Assembly (NCBI GenBank): GCA_016125585.1
Contig: WGLL01000005.1
Span: 186,001 to 250,000 of the forward strand
DNA from: Caulobacter sp.
Lineage (GTDB): Bacteria > Pseudomonadota > Alphaproteobacteria > Caulobacterales > Caulobacteraceae
Length of the DNA: 64,000 nucleotides
Reading direction: 5' to 3'
Part shown: one piece after another, positions 11,313 to 22,672 of the stretch
Layout: the number at the start of each line of letters is the position of its first letter
Numbering within the stretch: position 1 is the first letter of the stretch
Notes under the pieces: generated by a model
What the model was told of the DNA's origin: nothing
Database searches by the model: none
Seen by the model: only the letters and a program-made list of their open reading frames with translations
Program-made: the position numbers and the translations under genes

Positions 11313-11698
11313 CGGCGCTCTCCTCTCACAGCTGTGGGTTTGCCGCACGATTCGCCGGTGAATCGAATGGGAATAGCCGACAGGCCTCCCCCTCAATGGC
11401 GGGGGTTGGGCAGGGGTGCGCGCGGTGCATCCGGGTTGGCGCGCAAGGCGTCGGAGCCCATGGGCGCCGGTCCCGGACAGATTCAGGGGCCGCCCCCATC
11501 CGCAACCCGTCCCCCATCCGCCGACGGGACGGGAGTCTGCCCCCTGACAGGCCCCATCCCAGTTTCCGCCCCGCTGGCGGGTAATCTGTGTTAAGATCAA
11601 GACTCAGAGCGCTCGCATGCGCGCCATCGCCTCTTTTGAGCCACGCGCCGACATCGGCTGCGCGCCCGCGATGGTTCCACTCAAGAAGGAGCTCCCCG
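11313..11698. other. 386-base divergent intergenic region
   Basis: It separates the acetyltransferase (minus) from the small gene at 11699 (plus) and must hold both promoters. I see C-rich palindromic stretches around 11390-11530 and an AT-richer patch GTTAAGATC near 11590-11598 that could be part of a -10 element. No gene-like frame. Confidence 0.4.
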
Positions 11699-12040
11699 AT
11701 GGCCGAAGAAGGCTTCGTTTCCATGTATGCCCGCGACTTCGTCACCCTGGCCGCCCGCGCCGAGAGCGGCGTCGAGGTCGAGCCGCAGGTGGAGAAGCGC
11801 ATCGGAGAGGCCCGCAGCCACGCCCAGCTGATGGACGACCGCAAGGGCGGCGACCACCTGCCCGCCGTGGTCGAGCGGCTGCGCCATGAATCGGCGCGCG
11901 ACGACATCCGCACCTTCCGTCCCGGCGACGACATCAAGGCCGCCCTCAAGCGCCGCCGCGAGTTCCTGCTCGACGTGGCCGACCGGCTGATGAAGTCGCC
12001 GGCCGCCGCCGGCCGCGCCAGCATGGCCGTGCGCGGCTAA
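11699..12040 (+). CDS. Hypothetical 113-residue protein
   Basis: MAEEGFVSMYARDFVTLAARAESGVEVEPQV-like start, charged and mostly helical throughout, with an Arg/Glu-rich middle (KRRREFLLDVADRL near the C-terminus). No signal peptide or membrane segment. The ATG at 11699 is preceded by AAGAAGGAG at good ribosome-site spacing and the codon use is normal for the region, so I consider it real. I do not recognise the family. Confidence 0.6.
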   Translation: MAEEGFVSMYARDFVTLAARAESGVEVEPQVEKRIGEARSHAQLMDDRKGGDHLPAVVERLRHESARDDIRTFRPGDDIKAALKRRREFLLDVADRLMKSPAAAGRASMAVRG

Positions 12041-12077
12041 AGCGATCGCCTCCCCGGCGCGAAGCGCGGGGGAGGGC

Positions 12078-12479
12078 TCAGACCCCCGGCCGTGAATAAT
12101 CGACCAGGCCGGGACCGAACACCTCGGCCACCGCGACCGGGCGGCGCTCGCTGATGTCCTCATGCTCGTCGACATCGTCGTCGTAGCGGAAGGTGACCCT
12201 AAAGGCGCCGTCGTCGATGACATAGCTCATGACCTGCCAGGGACCCTTGGGGTCGCTGACCCGCGCCGCGTCGCGGAAGGCGTCGATCACCGCCTCCAGC
12301 ATCGGCGGGCAGAGGCGGTACTGGATGACGTCCGGGTCCTCGTCGTCGAAGAAGATGTCGGCCTCCAGCCCGTCGGGATCGGCCTCGGCGTAGATCATCA
12401 CCTTGCTGGCGCTGTCGGCGGCGACCTCCAGGGCCAGGCGTCCCATTTCCTGCAGATAGGGGTCGAGGTCGGTGGTCAT
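12078..12479 (-). CDS. YezG/DUF600-like acidic protein
   Basis: A 133-residue, strongly acidic cytoplasmic protein. The order ASKVMIYAEADPDG, DIFFDDEDPDVIQYRL, MLEAVIDAFRDAARV and PWQVMSYVIDDGAFRVTFRYDD follows the DUF600 / YezG pattern (YLYAEV ... FYY ... helix ... W.. ... F.. YDY), a family annotated as immunity proteins to YeeF-type toxins in Bacillus. No toxin gene is next to it, so an immunity role here is unproven. Confidence 0.65.
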   Translation of the reverse strand: MTTDLDPYLQEMGRLALEVAADSASKVMIYAEADPDGLEADIFFDDEDPDVIQYRLCPPMLEAVIDAFRDAARVSDPKGPWQVMSYVIDDGAFRVTFRYDDDVDEHEDISERRPVAVAEVFGPGLVDYSRPGV

Positions 12480-12619
12480 CGGCGGCTCCCGGGTCAGCGG
12501 CGGAGTGATGGCGCCGTTTGGTCCGCCCTGTCGAGGGGGCAGGGGTCGGCAGCCCCGCCGCCCGCACCTGACGCCACGGCGCCCTTTTCGCCCGGCCCGG
12601 CGGCGTTCATCCTCGGCCG

Positions 12620-14185
12620 ATGAGCCAGTCGCCGCCCCGCCCCCCGAAACGCCCCCTGACCCCCTTCGAGGGCATGGACATCCGCAGCCTGATCGACGCC
12701 CGGGCCGCCTGGCGCGGCGATCATCCCTTCCTGATCTGGGAGCCGTTCGAGGGTGAGGGCCGGACCTGGTCCTACCAGCAGTTCGCCGAGGCGGCGCGGC
12801 GGCTGGCTGCGGGGCTGCAGGCGCGGGGGGTCAAGGTCGGCGACCGGGTGATGGTGCATCTGGAGAACTGTCCGGAGTCGGTGATCGCCTGGCTCGGTTG
12901 CGCCTACGCCGGGGCCGTGCCGGTGACGACCAACACGAAATCGAGCTTGGACGAGGTGCGCTATTTCGCCGAGCACAGCGGCAGCGTCGGGGCCATCACC
13001 CAGCCGATGTTCGCCGGCCTAGTGCGCGAGGCGGCGCCGAGGCTGGGCTGGATCGTCGTCACCGACAACGACAGCGGCGCGCCCGCCACGGCCGAAGGGT
13101 TCGAGCCCTTCACGGCCCTGGACGGCGAACCGGCGAGCCTGGCGGCGCGGCCGCATGATCCCTGGGCCCACTTCGGCATCCAGTACACCTCGGGCACCAC
13201 TGCCCGGCCCAAGGCGGTGCTCTGGACCCACGGCAATGCCCTCTGGGGCGGCCGCATGTGCGCCCAGAACGAGGGGCTGACGCCGGACGACGTGCACCTG
13301 GTCTACCTGCCGCTGTTCCACACCAACGCCCAGGTCTACAGCGTGCTGGCCGCCTTCTGGGCCGGGGCCACGGCGGTGCTGATGCCGAAGTTCTCGGCCA
13401 GCCGCTTCTGGCCGGTCTCGCTCAAGCACGGCTGTACCTGGACCTCCATGGTCCCCTTCTGCCTCAAGGCCATCGCCGGCCAGCCGGTCCCGAAACACAG
13501 CTACCGCAACTTCGGCAACGGCATCTGCGACCCGGCCACCGACAAGCTGTTCGGGGTCAAGACCGTCGGCTGGTGGGGCATGACCGAGACCATGACCCAC
13601 GGCACCGTCGGCTCGCCCACGGCGCCGGACGCGCCGATGTCGATGGGGCGTCCCTCCCCGGCCTACGCCATCCATGTGCTGGATGAAGCGGGTCAGCCGG
13701 TCGCCGTCGGCGAGACCGGCGACCTGCTGGTCGGCGGCGTGCGCGGCCTGTCGCTGTTCCTGGAGTATGCGAGCGATCCGGAGGCGACCGCGAAGGCCTT
13801 CACCGCCGACGGCCTGTTCATTACCGGCGACCGGGTGCGGCTGGGCGAGGACGGCTACCTCTATTTCGCCGACCGCTCCAAGGACATGCTCAAGGTCGGC
13901 GGGGAGAATGTCGCCGCCAGCGAGATCGAGCGGGTGATCGCCGGCGTCGCCGGGGTCGGGGAGGTGGCCGTGGTCGCCAAGCGCCACCCGATGCTGGACG
14001 AGGTCCCCGTCGCCTTCGTCATCGCGCCGGGCGGAACGGAAGGCCTGGAGGCGGCGATCCGGGCGGCCTGCAAGGACCAGCTGGCCAGCTTCAAGCAGCC
14101 CCACGAGGTGCGCTTCGTCGACAGCTTCCCGCGCGCCACCCTCGAGAAGGTGGCCAAGGCGGAACTGCGGAAGATGGTGGAGTAG
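12620..14185 (+). CDS. AMP-forming acyl-CoA synthetase
   Basis: A 521-residue ANL-family ligase that activates a carboxylic acid as acyl-AMP and then acyl-CoA. Visible motifs: YTSGTTARPKAVLWTH (A3 P-loop, about 190-205), GWWGMTETMTHG (A5), ITGDRVRLGEDGYLYFADRSKD (A7-A8 hinge), KVGGENVAASEIE, and the C-terminal catalytic Lys region LEKVAKAEL. It resembles CaiC-like / ATP-dependent acyl-CoA ligases, but the acid substrate cannot be read from the sequence. It is a single-gene unit followed by an extragenic repeat. Confidence 0.88.
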   Translation: MSQSPPRPPKRPLTPFEGMDIRSLIDARAAWRGDHPFLIWEPFEGEGRTWSYQQFAEAARRLAAGLQARGVKVGDRVMVHLENCPESVIAWLGCAYAGAVPVTTNTKSSLDEVRYFAEHSGSVGAITQPMFAGLVREAAPRLGWIVVTDNDSGAPATAEGFEPFTALDGEPASLAARPHDPWAHFGIQYTSGTTARPKAVLWTHGNALWGGRMCAQNEGLTPDDVHLVYLPLFHTNAQVYSVLAAFWAGATAVLMPKFSASRFWPVSLKHGCTWTSMVPFCLKAIAGQPVPKHSYRNFGNGICDPATDKLFGVKTVGWWGMTETMTHGTVGSPTAPDAPMSMGRPSPAYAIHVLDEAGQPVAVGETGDLLVGGVRGLSLFLEYASDPEATAKAFTADGLFITGDRVRLGEDGYLYFADRSKDMLKVGGENVAASEIERVIAGVAGVGEVAVVAKRHPMLDEVPVAFVIAPGGTEGLEAAIRAACKDQLASFKQPHEVRFVDSFPRATLEKVAKAELRKMVE

Positions 14186-14196
14186 CGCAGAAGAAA

Positions 14197-14326
14197 CCTC
14201 TCCCTGAGGGAGAGGTCGGTCGGCGCAGGCCGACCGGGTGAGGGTTTACGCTGTTTCGGGGTAGCCCCCGCCGTCCGTAAACCCTCATCCGGCCCTTCGG
14301 GCCACCTTCTCCCTCCAGGGAGAAGG
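14197..14326. repeat. Extragenic inverted repeat, copy 2 (opposite orientation to copy 1)
   Basis: Begins CCTCTCCCTGAGGGAGAGG and ends CCACCTTCTCCCTCCAGGG followed by AGAAGG, with GGGTGAGGGTTTACG and CGTAAACCCTCATCCGGCCC inside. It fills almost all the space between the convergent acyl-CoA synthetase and lepA genes and may terminate both. Confidence 0.7.
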
Positions 14327-14337
14327 AAACGCAGTGG

Positions 14338-16146
<1,809 letters not shown>

Positions 16147-16297
16147 AGCCGCGCATCTATCACATCCGCGCCCGGTCACCAGACTTTGGCGCCGCAACCA
16201 GCCCGCCCGGACGATGAAATGCTGCGATCCGGGTGAAATTCACAATCCTGCTGTCGGATGATGGCAACAACCAGCGTCCTTCGTCCGTCCGGCGGTC

Positions 16298-16314
16298 CCT
16301 TCGCAGTTGCGAAA
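16298..16314. promoter_or_regulatory. Palindrome TTCGCA-GT-TGCGAA before the RND operon (copy A)
   Basis: The 17 bases CCTTCGCAGTTGCGAAA contain a perfect palindrome (16300-16313), 60 bases before the GTG of the efflux adaptor. The same 17 bases occur in front of the malyl-CoA lyase gene (32000-32016). A wider inverted pair, GTCCTTCG (16276-16283) and CGAAGGAC (16321-16328), flanks it. Candidate repressor operator. Confidence 0.55.
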
Positions 16315-16372
16315 TGGTCGCGAAGGACTAGATAGCCACCTTACCGCTGCGCACAGACCGGGGAGCTCTTAA

Positions 16373-17482
16373 GTGCCCGCATTGATCAACCGGCCCAACC
16401 GGCTGCGGCCTGTTCTGATCGCCGTGTCGCTGTTCGGCGCCGCCTCGCTGGCGGCCTGCGGCGGCAAGTCCGACGAGGCGCCGAGGAGCAAATCCGCCCT
16501 GACCGTCACCGTGGCCACCGCCACGCCGCAGTCGCTGCCGCGTCGCGTCGACGTCTCGGGCACCGTCACTGCCTGGCAGGAAGTGGTCATCGGGGCGGAA
16601 ACCGGCGGGCTCAACGCCGCCGAGGTGCTGGTCGATGAAGGCGCGGTGGTTCGCAAGGGCCAGCTGCTGGTCAAGCTCAATGACAGCGTGCTGAAGGCCG
16701 CGCTCGGTCAGGCCCAGGCCCAGGTCCAGAGCGCCCGGGCCACCCTGGCCCAGGCCGACGCCGCCCTGGCCCGCGCCCAGGAACTGAAGGCCAAGGGCTA
16801 TCTGTCGCAGGCCGCCCTCGATCAGGCGCTGGCCAGCCAGCGCACCGCCGCCGCCGGGGTCGCCGCCGCGGAGGCCGGCCGCAACCAGGTCGCCGCCCAG
16901 CTGGACCAGACCAATATCCGCGCCCCGGTCGCCGGTCGCATCACCAGCCGCAGCGTGGTGAAGGGCCAGATCGTCGCGCCCGGCAGCGAACTGTTCCGCC
17001 TCGTCCGCGACGGGCGGCTGGAACTGGCCGGCGAGGTCCCGGAGACCCAGCTCGGCATAATCCGCCCCGGCATGCCCGCCGAGATCAACGGCGACGACGG
17101 CGGGGCGACCCGCGGCGTGGTCCGGCTGGTGACGCCGAAGGTCAACACCCAGACGCGGGTCGGCCTGGCCAGAATAACCCTGCTGTCGCCCGCTGGCTTC
17201 AAGCCGGGGATGTTCGCCCGCGCCAGCATCGACGTCGGCGACCAGCCGGCGCTGGTGACGCCGCAGATCGCCGTGGTGTTCCGCAACAGCAAGGCCGGCG
17301 TCTATGTCATCGACGGCAAGAACGTCGCCCATTTCCGCGAGGTGAAGACCGGCGCGCGAGTCGGGGAGTCGGTGGAGATCGCCGCCGGCCTCAACGAGGG
17401 CGAGCGGGTGGTGATCAACGGCGCCGGGTTCCTGTCGGACGGCGACGTCGTCCGGGTGGTTCCAGCCCAGCCGAAGGGCTGA
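16373..17482 (+). CDS. RND efflux periplasmic adaptor lipoprotein
   Basis: A 369-residue membrane-fusion protein that links the inner-membrane RND pump to an outer-membrane channel. It has a lipobox (SLAAC), a lipoyl half-motif, a coiled-coil hairpin rich in Ala/Gln (about residues 105-165), the second lipoyl half (TNIRAPVAGRITSRSVVKGQIV), and a beta-barrel/membrane-proximal part (PGMFARASIDVG). It begins with GTG at 16373 after GGGGAGCTC. The pump gene follows 4 bases after its stop. No outer-membrane factor gene is nearby. Confidence 0.93.
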   Translation: MPALINRPNRLRPVLIAVSLFGAASLAACGGKSDEAPRSKSALTVTVATATPQSLPRRVDVSGTVTAWQEVVIGAETGGLNAAEVLVDEGAVVRKGQLLVKLNDSVLKAALGQAQAQVQSARATLAQADAALARAQELKAKGYLSQAALDQALASQRTAAAGVAAAEAGRNQVAAQLDQTNIRAPVAGRITSRSVVKGQIVAPGSELFRLVRDGRLELAGEVPETQLGIIRPGMPAEINGDDGGATRGVVRLVTPKVNTQTRVGLARITLLSPAGFKPGMFARASIDVGDQPALVTPQIAVVFRNSKAGVYVIDGKNVAHFREVKTGARVGESVEIAAGLNEGERVVINGAGFLSDGDVVRVVPAQPKG

Positions 17483-17486
17483 TCCC

Positions 17487-20400
17487 ATGTTCCGCAATAT
17501 CTCGGCCTGGTCGATCAAGAACCCGATCCCGGTCATCCTGATGTTCATCATCCTGACCGTCGCCGGCGTTCAGGGTTTCATGAAGATGCGGGTGAACAAC
17601 TTCCCCGACATCGACTTCCCGCTGGTGGTGGTCGCCGCCGCCCAGCCGGGCGCCGCGCCGCCGGAACTGGAATCGCAGGTCACCCGGGTGATCGAGGACG
17701 CCCTGACGGGCCTGCAGGGTGTGCGCCACGTCAGCTCCACCGTCGGCGACGGGGTGTCCAACACCAGTGTCCAGTTCGAGATCGGCACCGATCTGGAGAA
17801 AGCCACCAACGACGTCCGCAACGCCGTGGCCTCGATCCGCTCGGACCTGCCGCAGGATATTCCCGAGCCGATCGTCCAGCGCATCGATATCTCCGGCCAG
17901 CCGCTGATCACCTATGTGGTCCGTTCCGGCAGCCTCAACCCCGAGCAGCTCAGCTGGTTCGTGGACAACGACGTCTCCAAGCGGCTGCTGGCCATCCCCG
18001 GCGTCGCCCAGGTGACCCGCGAGGGCGGGGTGTCGCGGGAAATCCGCGTCGAACTGGATCCGGCCAAGCTGGCCGCCCAGGGCGTTACCGCAGCCCAGGT
18101 CAGCCAGAGCCTCAAGACCGTCAACGCCGATCTGCCGGGCGGCAGGGCGACCATCGGCGGCGAGGAGCGGGCCATCCGCACCCTCGGCGGCGCCGACACC
18201 GTCGACCAGCTGGCCGACAAGCGCATCGCCCTGGGCGCGGGTCGCACCGTCCGGCTCGGCGATCTGGGCCGCGTCGTCGACAGCTGGACCGAGCCTCGGC
18301 TGCGCGCCCGGTTCAACGGCGAGGAGGTGGTTTCCTTCTCGATGCTGCGGACCCGCGACGGCAGCGAGGTCAAGGCCGGCAAGGCGGTGCGCAAGGCCGT
18401 CGCCAAACTGGACGAGGAGCGAAAGGACCTGAAGATCGAGGAGGTGACGTCCTCGGTGAAGAACGTCGAGGCCAGCTACAACGCCTCGGTCGAGGCCCTG
18501 TTGCTGGGGGCGATCCTGGCGGTGGCGGTGGTCTTCCTGTTCCTGCGCGACTGGCGGGCGACGATGATCACCGCGGTGGCCATGCCGCTGAGCCTGATCC
18601 CGACCTTCGCGGTCCTCGCGCCGCTCGACCAGAGCTTCAACGTCGTCACCCTGCTGGCCCTCAGCCTGACCATTGGCATCCTCGTCGATGACGCCATCGT
18701 CGAGATCGAAAACATAGTCCGGCATATGCAGCAGTATGGGCTCAAGCCCTACCAGGCCTCGATGGAGGCCGCCGACGAGATCGGCCTGGCCGTGGTCGCC
18801 ACAACGGCCACCATCGTGGCGGTGTTCGCCCCGGTCGGATTCATGCCGGGCGTGGTCGGACAGTTCTTCAAGAGCTTCGCCCTGGCCGCCTGCGTCTCGG
18901 TGCTGTTCTCGCTGGTGGTGGCGCGGATGCTCACCCCGCTGATGAGCGCCTATCTGCTCAAGGCCAACACCAAGCTGTCGGAACACAAGGACCCATTCTG
19001 GATGGGCCCTTATCTGACGTCGTTGGCCTGGGGCATGCGGCACCGGATCTGGTCCTTCGTAATGGGCACGGTCTTCCTGTTCGTCTCGTTTTTCGTCGCC
19101 AGCCAGGTCCCCGCCGAGTTCATTCCGGCCGGCGATCAGGGCTACAGCGCCATGTCGGTGGAATTGCCGCCCGGCGCGACCATCGAGGACACCGACGCGG
19201 TCGTGCTGCGGATGACCCGCATCCTGCTCAAGCGGCCGGAGGTGGAAAGCGTCTACGGCGGCGTCGGCGCCGGCCTGGCGGCGACCGGCCCGGGCGGCTC
19301 CGGCTCGGCGCTGAGCGACGTGCGCCGGGCGGCGATCACCGCCAACCTGGTCGACAAGAAGGACCGCAAGCTCAGCCAGCAGGAATTCGAGAAGGACATC
19401 GCCAAGGCCTTCGCCGATATCCCGGGCGCCCGCATCCGGTTCGGGGTCGACGGTTCGGCGCCGCTCTACAATGTCACCCTGACCAGCGACAACGGTCCGG
19501 TCCTGACCCGCGCGGCGCGTGAGGTCGAGACCCAGATGCGGGGCCTCAAGGGCCTGACCAATGTGGTCAACACCGCCGACATCGCCCGGCCGGAAATCCT
19601 GGTGACGCCCAAGCCGGACATCGCCGCCCGCATGGGCGTGTCGTCCAACGACATCAGCCAGACGGTGCGGGTGGCTACCCTCGGCGACATCGACCAGTTG
19701 CTGCCCAAGTTCAACGTCGGCGACCGGCAGATCCCGATCCGCATCCGCCTGACCGAGGATGCGCGCGAGCATATGGCGGTGCTGGAGAATCTGCGGGTGC
19801 CGACGGCTTCGGGCGACGCCGTGCCGCTGTCGTCGGTGGCCGACCTGACCTTCGGGGCCGGTCCCAGCCAGATCAACCGGCTGGACCGAAGCCGCAACGC
19901 CACCATCAACGCTGAACTGGACGGCATGGCCCTGGGCGACGCCGACAAGGCGGTCAAGGATCTGCCGGCGCTGAAGAATCTGCCCCCCGGGGTGTCGATC
20001 CAGCCGTCGGGCGATGTCGAGGCTTTCGCCGAGCTGGGCGTCGGCTTCCTGACCGCCTTCGCGACCGGGGTGATGCTGATGTATGCGGTGCTGGTGCTGC
20101 TGTTCAAGAGCTTCACCCATCCGATCACCATCCAAATGGCTCTGCCGCTGGCCCTCGGCGGGGCCTTCTTCGCCCTGCTGGTCACCGGCACCAACCTCTC
20201 CATGCCGGCCCTGATCGGCCTGCTGATGCTGATGGGCATCGCCGCCAAGAACTCGATCCTGCTGGTCGAATACGGCATCGAGGCGCGCAACGGCGGCATG
20301 ACCCGTTATGAGGCGATGATGGACGCCGCCCACAAGCGGGCCCGGCCGATCATCATGACCACCGTGGCCATGGGCGCCGGCATGCTGCCGGTGGCGATGG

Positions 20401-20654
20401 GCTGGGGCGAGGACGTCGAGTTCCGCCAGCCCATGGCCATCGCGGTGATCGGCGGCCTGATCACCTCGACCCTGCTCAGCCTGCTGTTCGTGCCGGTGAT
20501 GTTCACCATCGTCGAGGACGGTTTCGGCTTCATCGGCTGGCTGATCCGCAGGCGGGGCAAGACCTGGCGGGAACGCAAGGCCGAGCTTCGGGCGGCGACG
20601 GGGACGGCCGGCGAACGGCCGGAACGCGAACCGCCGCCGGCATTGGTGAGCTGA
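17487..20654 (+). CDS. RND-family efflux permease (HAE1/AcrB type)
   Basis: A 1,055-residue inner-membrane proton-driven pump. Twelve membrane segments are expected: one at about 12-32, a cluster at about 335-545 and a second cluster at about 860-1030, separated by two large periplasmic loops. The proton-relay Asp is visible in IGILVDDAIVEIENI. GRATIGGEERAIRTLGG and PTFAVLAPLDQSFNVVTLLAL are typical of the hydrophobe/amphiphile efflux group. Substrates cannot be deduced. It is co-transcribed with the adaptor. Confidence 0.95.
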   Translation: MFRNISAWSIKNPIPVILMFIILTVAGVQGFMKMRVNNFPDIDFPLVVVAAAQPGAAPPELESQVTRVIEDALTGLQGVRHVSSTVGDGVSNTSVQFEIGTDLEKATNDVRNAVASIRSDLPQDIPEPIVQRIDISGQPLITYVVRSGSLNPEQLSWFVDNDVSKRLLAIPGVAQVTREGGVSREIRVELDPAKLAAQGVTAAQVSQSLKTVNADLPGGRATIGGEERAIRTLGGADTVDQLADKRIALGAGRTVRLGDLGRVVDSWTEPRLRARFNGEEVVSFSMLRTRDGSEVKAGKAVRKAVAKLDEERKDLKIEEVTSSVKNVEASYNASVEALLLGAILAVAVVFLFLRDWRATMITAVAMPLSLIPTFAVLAPLDQSFNVVTLLALSLTIGILVDDAIVEIENIVRHMQQYGLKPYQASMEAADEIGLAVVATTATIVAVFAPVGFMPGVVGQFFKSFALAACVSVLFSLVVARMLTPLMSAYLLKANTKLSEHKDPFWMGPYLTSLAWGMRHRIWSFVMGTVFLFVSFFVASQVPAEFIPAGDQGYSAMSVELPPGATIEDTDAVVLRMTRILLKRPEVESVYGGVGAGLAATGPGGSGSALSDVRRAAITANLVDKKDRKLSQQEFEKDIAKAFADIPGARIRFGVDGSAPLYNVTLTSDNGPVLTRAAREVETQMRGLKGLTNVVNTADIARPEILVTPKPDIAARMGVSSNDISQTVRVATLGDIDQLLPKFNVGDRQIPIRIRLTEDAREHMAVLENLRVPTASGDAVPLSSVADLTFGAGPSQINRLDRSRNATINAELDGMALGDADKAVKDLPALKNLPPGVSIQPSGDVEAFAELGVGFLTAFATGVMLMYAVLVLLFKSFTHPITIQMALPLALGGAFFALLVTGTNLSMPALIGLLMLMGIAAKNSILLVEYGIEARNGGMTRYEAMMDAAHKRARPIIMTTVAMGAGMLPVAMGWGEDVEFRQPMAIAVIGGLITSTLLSLLFVPVMFTIVEDGFGFIGWLIRRRGKTWRERKAELRAATGTAGERPEREPPPALVS

Positions 20655-20706
20655 GGGCGGCAGCGGCTGGTTGCCGATAGGGCGGGCCGCCGCCTTTTTC
20701 TCTTTT
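20655..20706 (+). terminator. Possible terminator after the RND operon
   Basis: GGCGGC (20656-20661) can pair with GCCGCC (20689-20694), which is followed at once by TTTTTCTCTTTT. The loop is long but itself G+C-rich and can fold. This is the clearest hairpin-plus-T-run in the window. Confidence 0.5.
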
Positions 20707-20859
20707 CCGTCACCTCGGAACAAGTCCGGGGCCACGGTTGAGAGAGGATGTGCGGCAGGAATTCGCCGTCTATCGCGCTCGACGCTCGCCCCGTGAACCT
20801 TCACCGTTCAGGCGCGTTCAGCGGTCGAAGGGGCGATCCATGCAACGAAAGATACGCGC

Positions 20860-22641
20860 ATGACCGTGCAGCAGGGGCTGGCGTTCGGTCTGGTCGGCCT
20901 GACGGTCGTCGCCTTCATCTGGGGGCGGTGGCGGTATGACCTTGTGGCGCTGGTCGCCCTGGCGGTCGGGGTCGCCATCGGGGTGGTGCCGATCAAGAGC
21001 GCCTTCGATGGCTTCGCCAACGACATCGTCATCATCATCGGCAGCGCCCTGGTGCTGAGCGCGGCGGTGGCGCGGTCGGGGCTGGTTGACACCCTGCTGG
21101 CGCCGCTGGTTCCGCATCTGAAGTCCGAACGCAGCCAGGTGCCGGTGTTCTCGGCGGTGACGGCGGTGCTGTCGATGCTGAGCAAGAACGTCGGGGCCCT
21201 GGCCCTGATGATGCCCAGCGCCCTGCAGATCGCCAAGCGCACCAAGGTTCCGGCCTCGCGCCTCTTGATGCCGATGAGTTTCGCCTCGCTGGTCGGCGGG
21301 CTGGCGGTGCTGGTCGGCACCTCGCCCAACATCATCGTCAGCCAGGTGCGCGCCGACGCCACCGGCCAGGCCTTCGGCATGTTCGACTACATGCCGGTGG
21401 GCGGGCTGTTGACGATTATCGCCATCCTCTATGTGACCTTCGCCTACCGGCTGCTGCCCAGGGACCGCAAGGCGGCTATCGATATCGACGCGGCCCTGGC
21501 CTCGAACGCCTACATGACCGAGGTCGAGGCGCCGGAGGACTGGAGCTTCCGCTCAGGCCGGGTGGCCGACATCAACAGTTTCGGCGACGGCAGCACCCGG
21601 GTGGTGTCGATCCTGCGTGATCGCAAGCGGATCACCGGCCCGCACGCCAATCGCCGCATCCAGCCCGGCGACACCCTGGTGCTGGAGGGCGAGGAACAGG
21701 AACTGAACGAGCTGATCGTCCGGGCCGGTTTCAAGCTGAGCCTGGCCGACCGGCCGGTGGTCCTGGCCGAACCGACAGATGAGGTGCGGGTGGTCGAGGC
21801 GGTGATCGGCCCTCAGAGCGAACTGATCGGCGCCAGCGCCCGCGGCGTGGCGCTGCACGAGGCCTATGGGGTCAATCTTCTGGGGCTGAGCCGCAGCGGC
21901 CACCGGATGACCGGACCCATCTCCAAGGCCAAACTGAAGGGTGGCGACCTGCTGGTTCTGCAGGGCAGCGAGCAGGGCCTGCCGATGGCCCTGCAGGCCC
22001 TGGGGCTGTTGCCGCTGGCGGAGCGGGCGGTGCGGCTGGGCGGCATTCGCCACGCCTTCGCCCCGGCGGCGATCCTGCTGGCGGCGATGGTGCTGGTGGC
22101 GACCGGGGTAGCGCCGGTGGCCGGGGCCTTCTTCGCCGCCGCCGTGGCGGTGGTGGCGGTCGGGGCCCTGAAGATGCGCGAGGCCTATGCGGCCCTGGAT
22201 GCGCCCCTGCTGATCCTGGTCGCCTGCCTGATCCCGGTCAGCGACGCCATCCAGACCAGCGGTGGCTCGGACCTGATCGCCCACGCCCTGTCAGGCGCCT
22301 TCCACGGCCTGCCGCCGCTCTTGACCCTGACGGCGATGATGCTGGTGGCGATGATCGCCACGCCTTTCCTCAACAACGCCGCCACGGTGCTGATCGTCGC
22401 CCCCATCGGCATGGGCCTGGCCAGGCAGCTTGGGCTCAGCGCCGACCCCTTCCTGATGGCGGTGGCGGTCGGAGCGGGCTGCGACTTCCTCACCCCGGTC
22501 GGCCACCAGTGCAACACCCTGATCATGGGGCCGGGGGGCTATCGCTTCGGCGACTACGCCCGGCTGGGAGCGCCGCTGTCGGTGCTGATCCTGCTGATCG
22601 CGCCGCTGCTGATTTCCGTGTTCTGGCCGCTTGCGGGGTAG
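20860..22641 (+). CDS. SLC13/DASS-type permease with two RCK-C domains
   Basis: A 593-residue inner-membrane transporter. N- and C-terminal halves are hydrophobic (about 1-200 and 400-590), separated by a soluble insert with two TrkA-C-like domains (about 215-295, ending QPGDTLVLEGEEQELNELI, and about 300-380, ending KGGDLLVLQGSEQGLPMAL). Signature loops LSKNVGALALMMPSAL, VGTSPNIIVSQV and, in the second half, LNNAATVLIVAPIG and TPVGHQCNTLIMGPGGY fit the divalent-anion:Na+ / citrate-sulfate permease group. Substrate (sulfate, citrate, other dicarboxylate) is not determinable. Confidence 0.87.
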   Translation: MTVQQGLAFGLVGLTVVAFIWGRWRYDLVALVALAVGVAIGVVPIKSAFDGFANDIVIIIGSALVLSAAVARSGLVDTLLAPLVPHLKSERSQVPVFSAVTAVLSMLSKNVGALALMMPSALQIAKRTKVPASRLLMPMSFASLVGGLAVLVGTSPNIIVSQVRADATGQAFGMFDYMPVGGLLTIIAILYVTFAYRLLPRDRKAAIDIDAALASNAYMTEVEAPEDWSFRSGRVADINSFGDGSTRVVSILRDRKRITGPHANRRIQPGDTLVLEGEEQELNELIVRAGFKLSLADRPVVLAEPTDEVRVVEAVIGPQSELIGASARGVALHEAYGVNLLGLSRSGHRMTGPISKAKLKGGDLLVLQGSEQGLPMALQALGLLPLAERAVRLGGIRHAFAPAAILLAAMVLVATGVAPVAGAFFAAAVAVVAVGALKMREAYAALDAPLLILVACLIPVSDAIQTSGGSDLIAHALSGAFHGLPPLLTLTAMMLVAMIATPFLNNAATVLIVAPIGMGLARQLGLSADPFLMAVAVGAGCDFLTPVGHQCNTLIMGPGGYRFGDYARLGAPLSVLILLIAPLLISVFWPLAG

Positions 22642-22672
22642 CGGCTTCTCATTATCCGCCCGTCACCCAGCC

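Noticed and set aside
17415..20804. A very long open frame on the minus strand (over 1,100 codons) opposite the RND permease
   Set aside because: It is antisense to a clear RND pump; its His/Gly/Asp/Gln-rich composition is the usual shadow of G+C-rich coding DNA.
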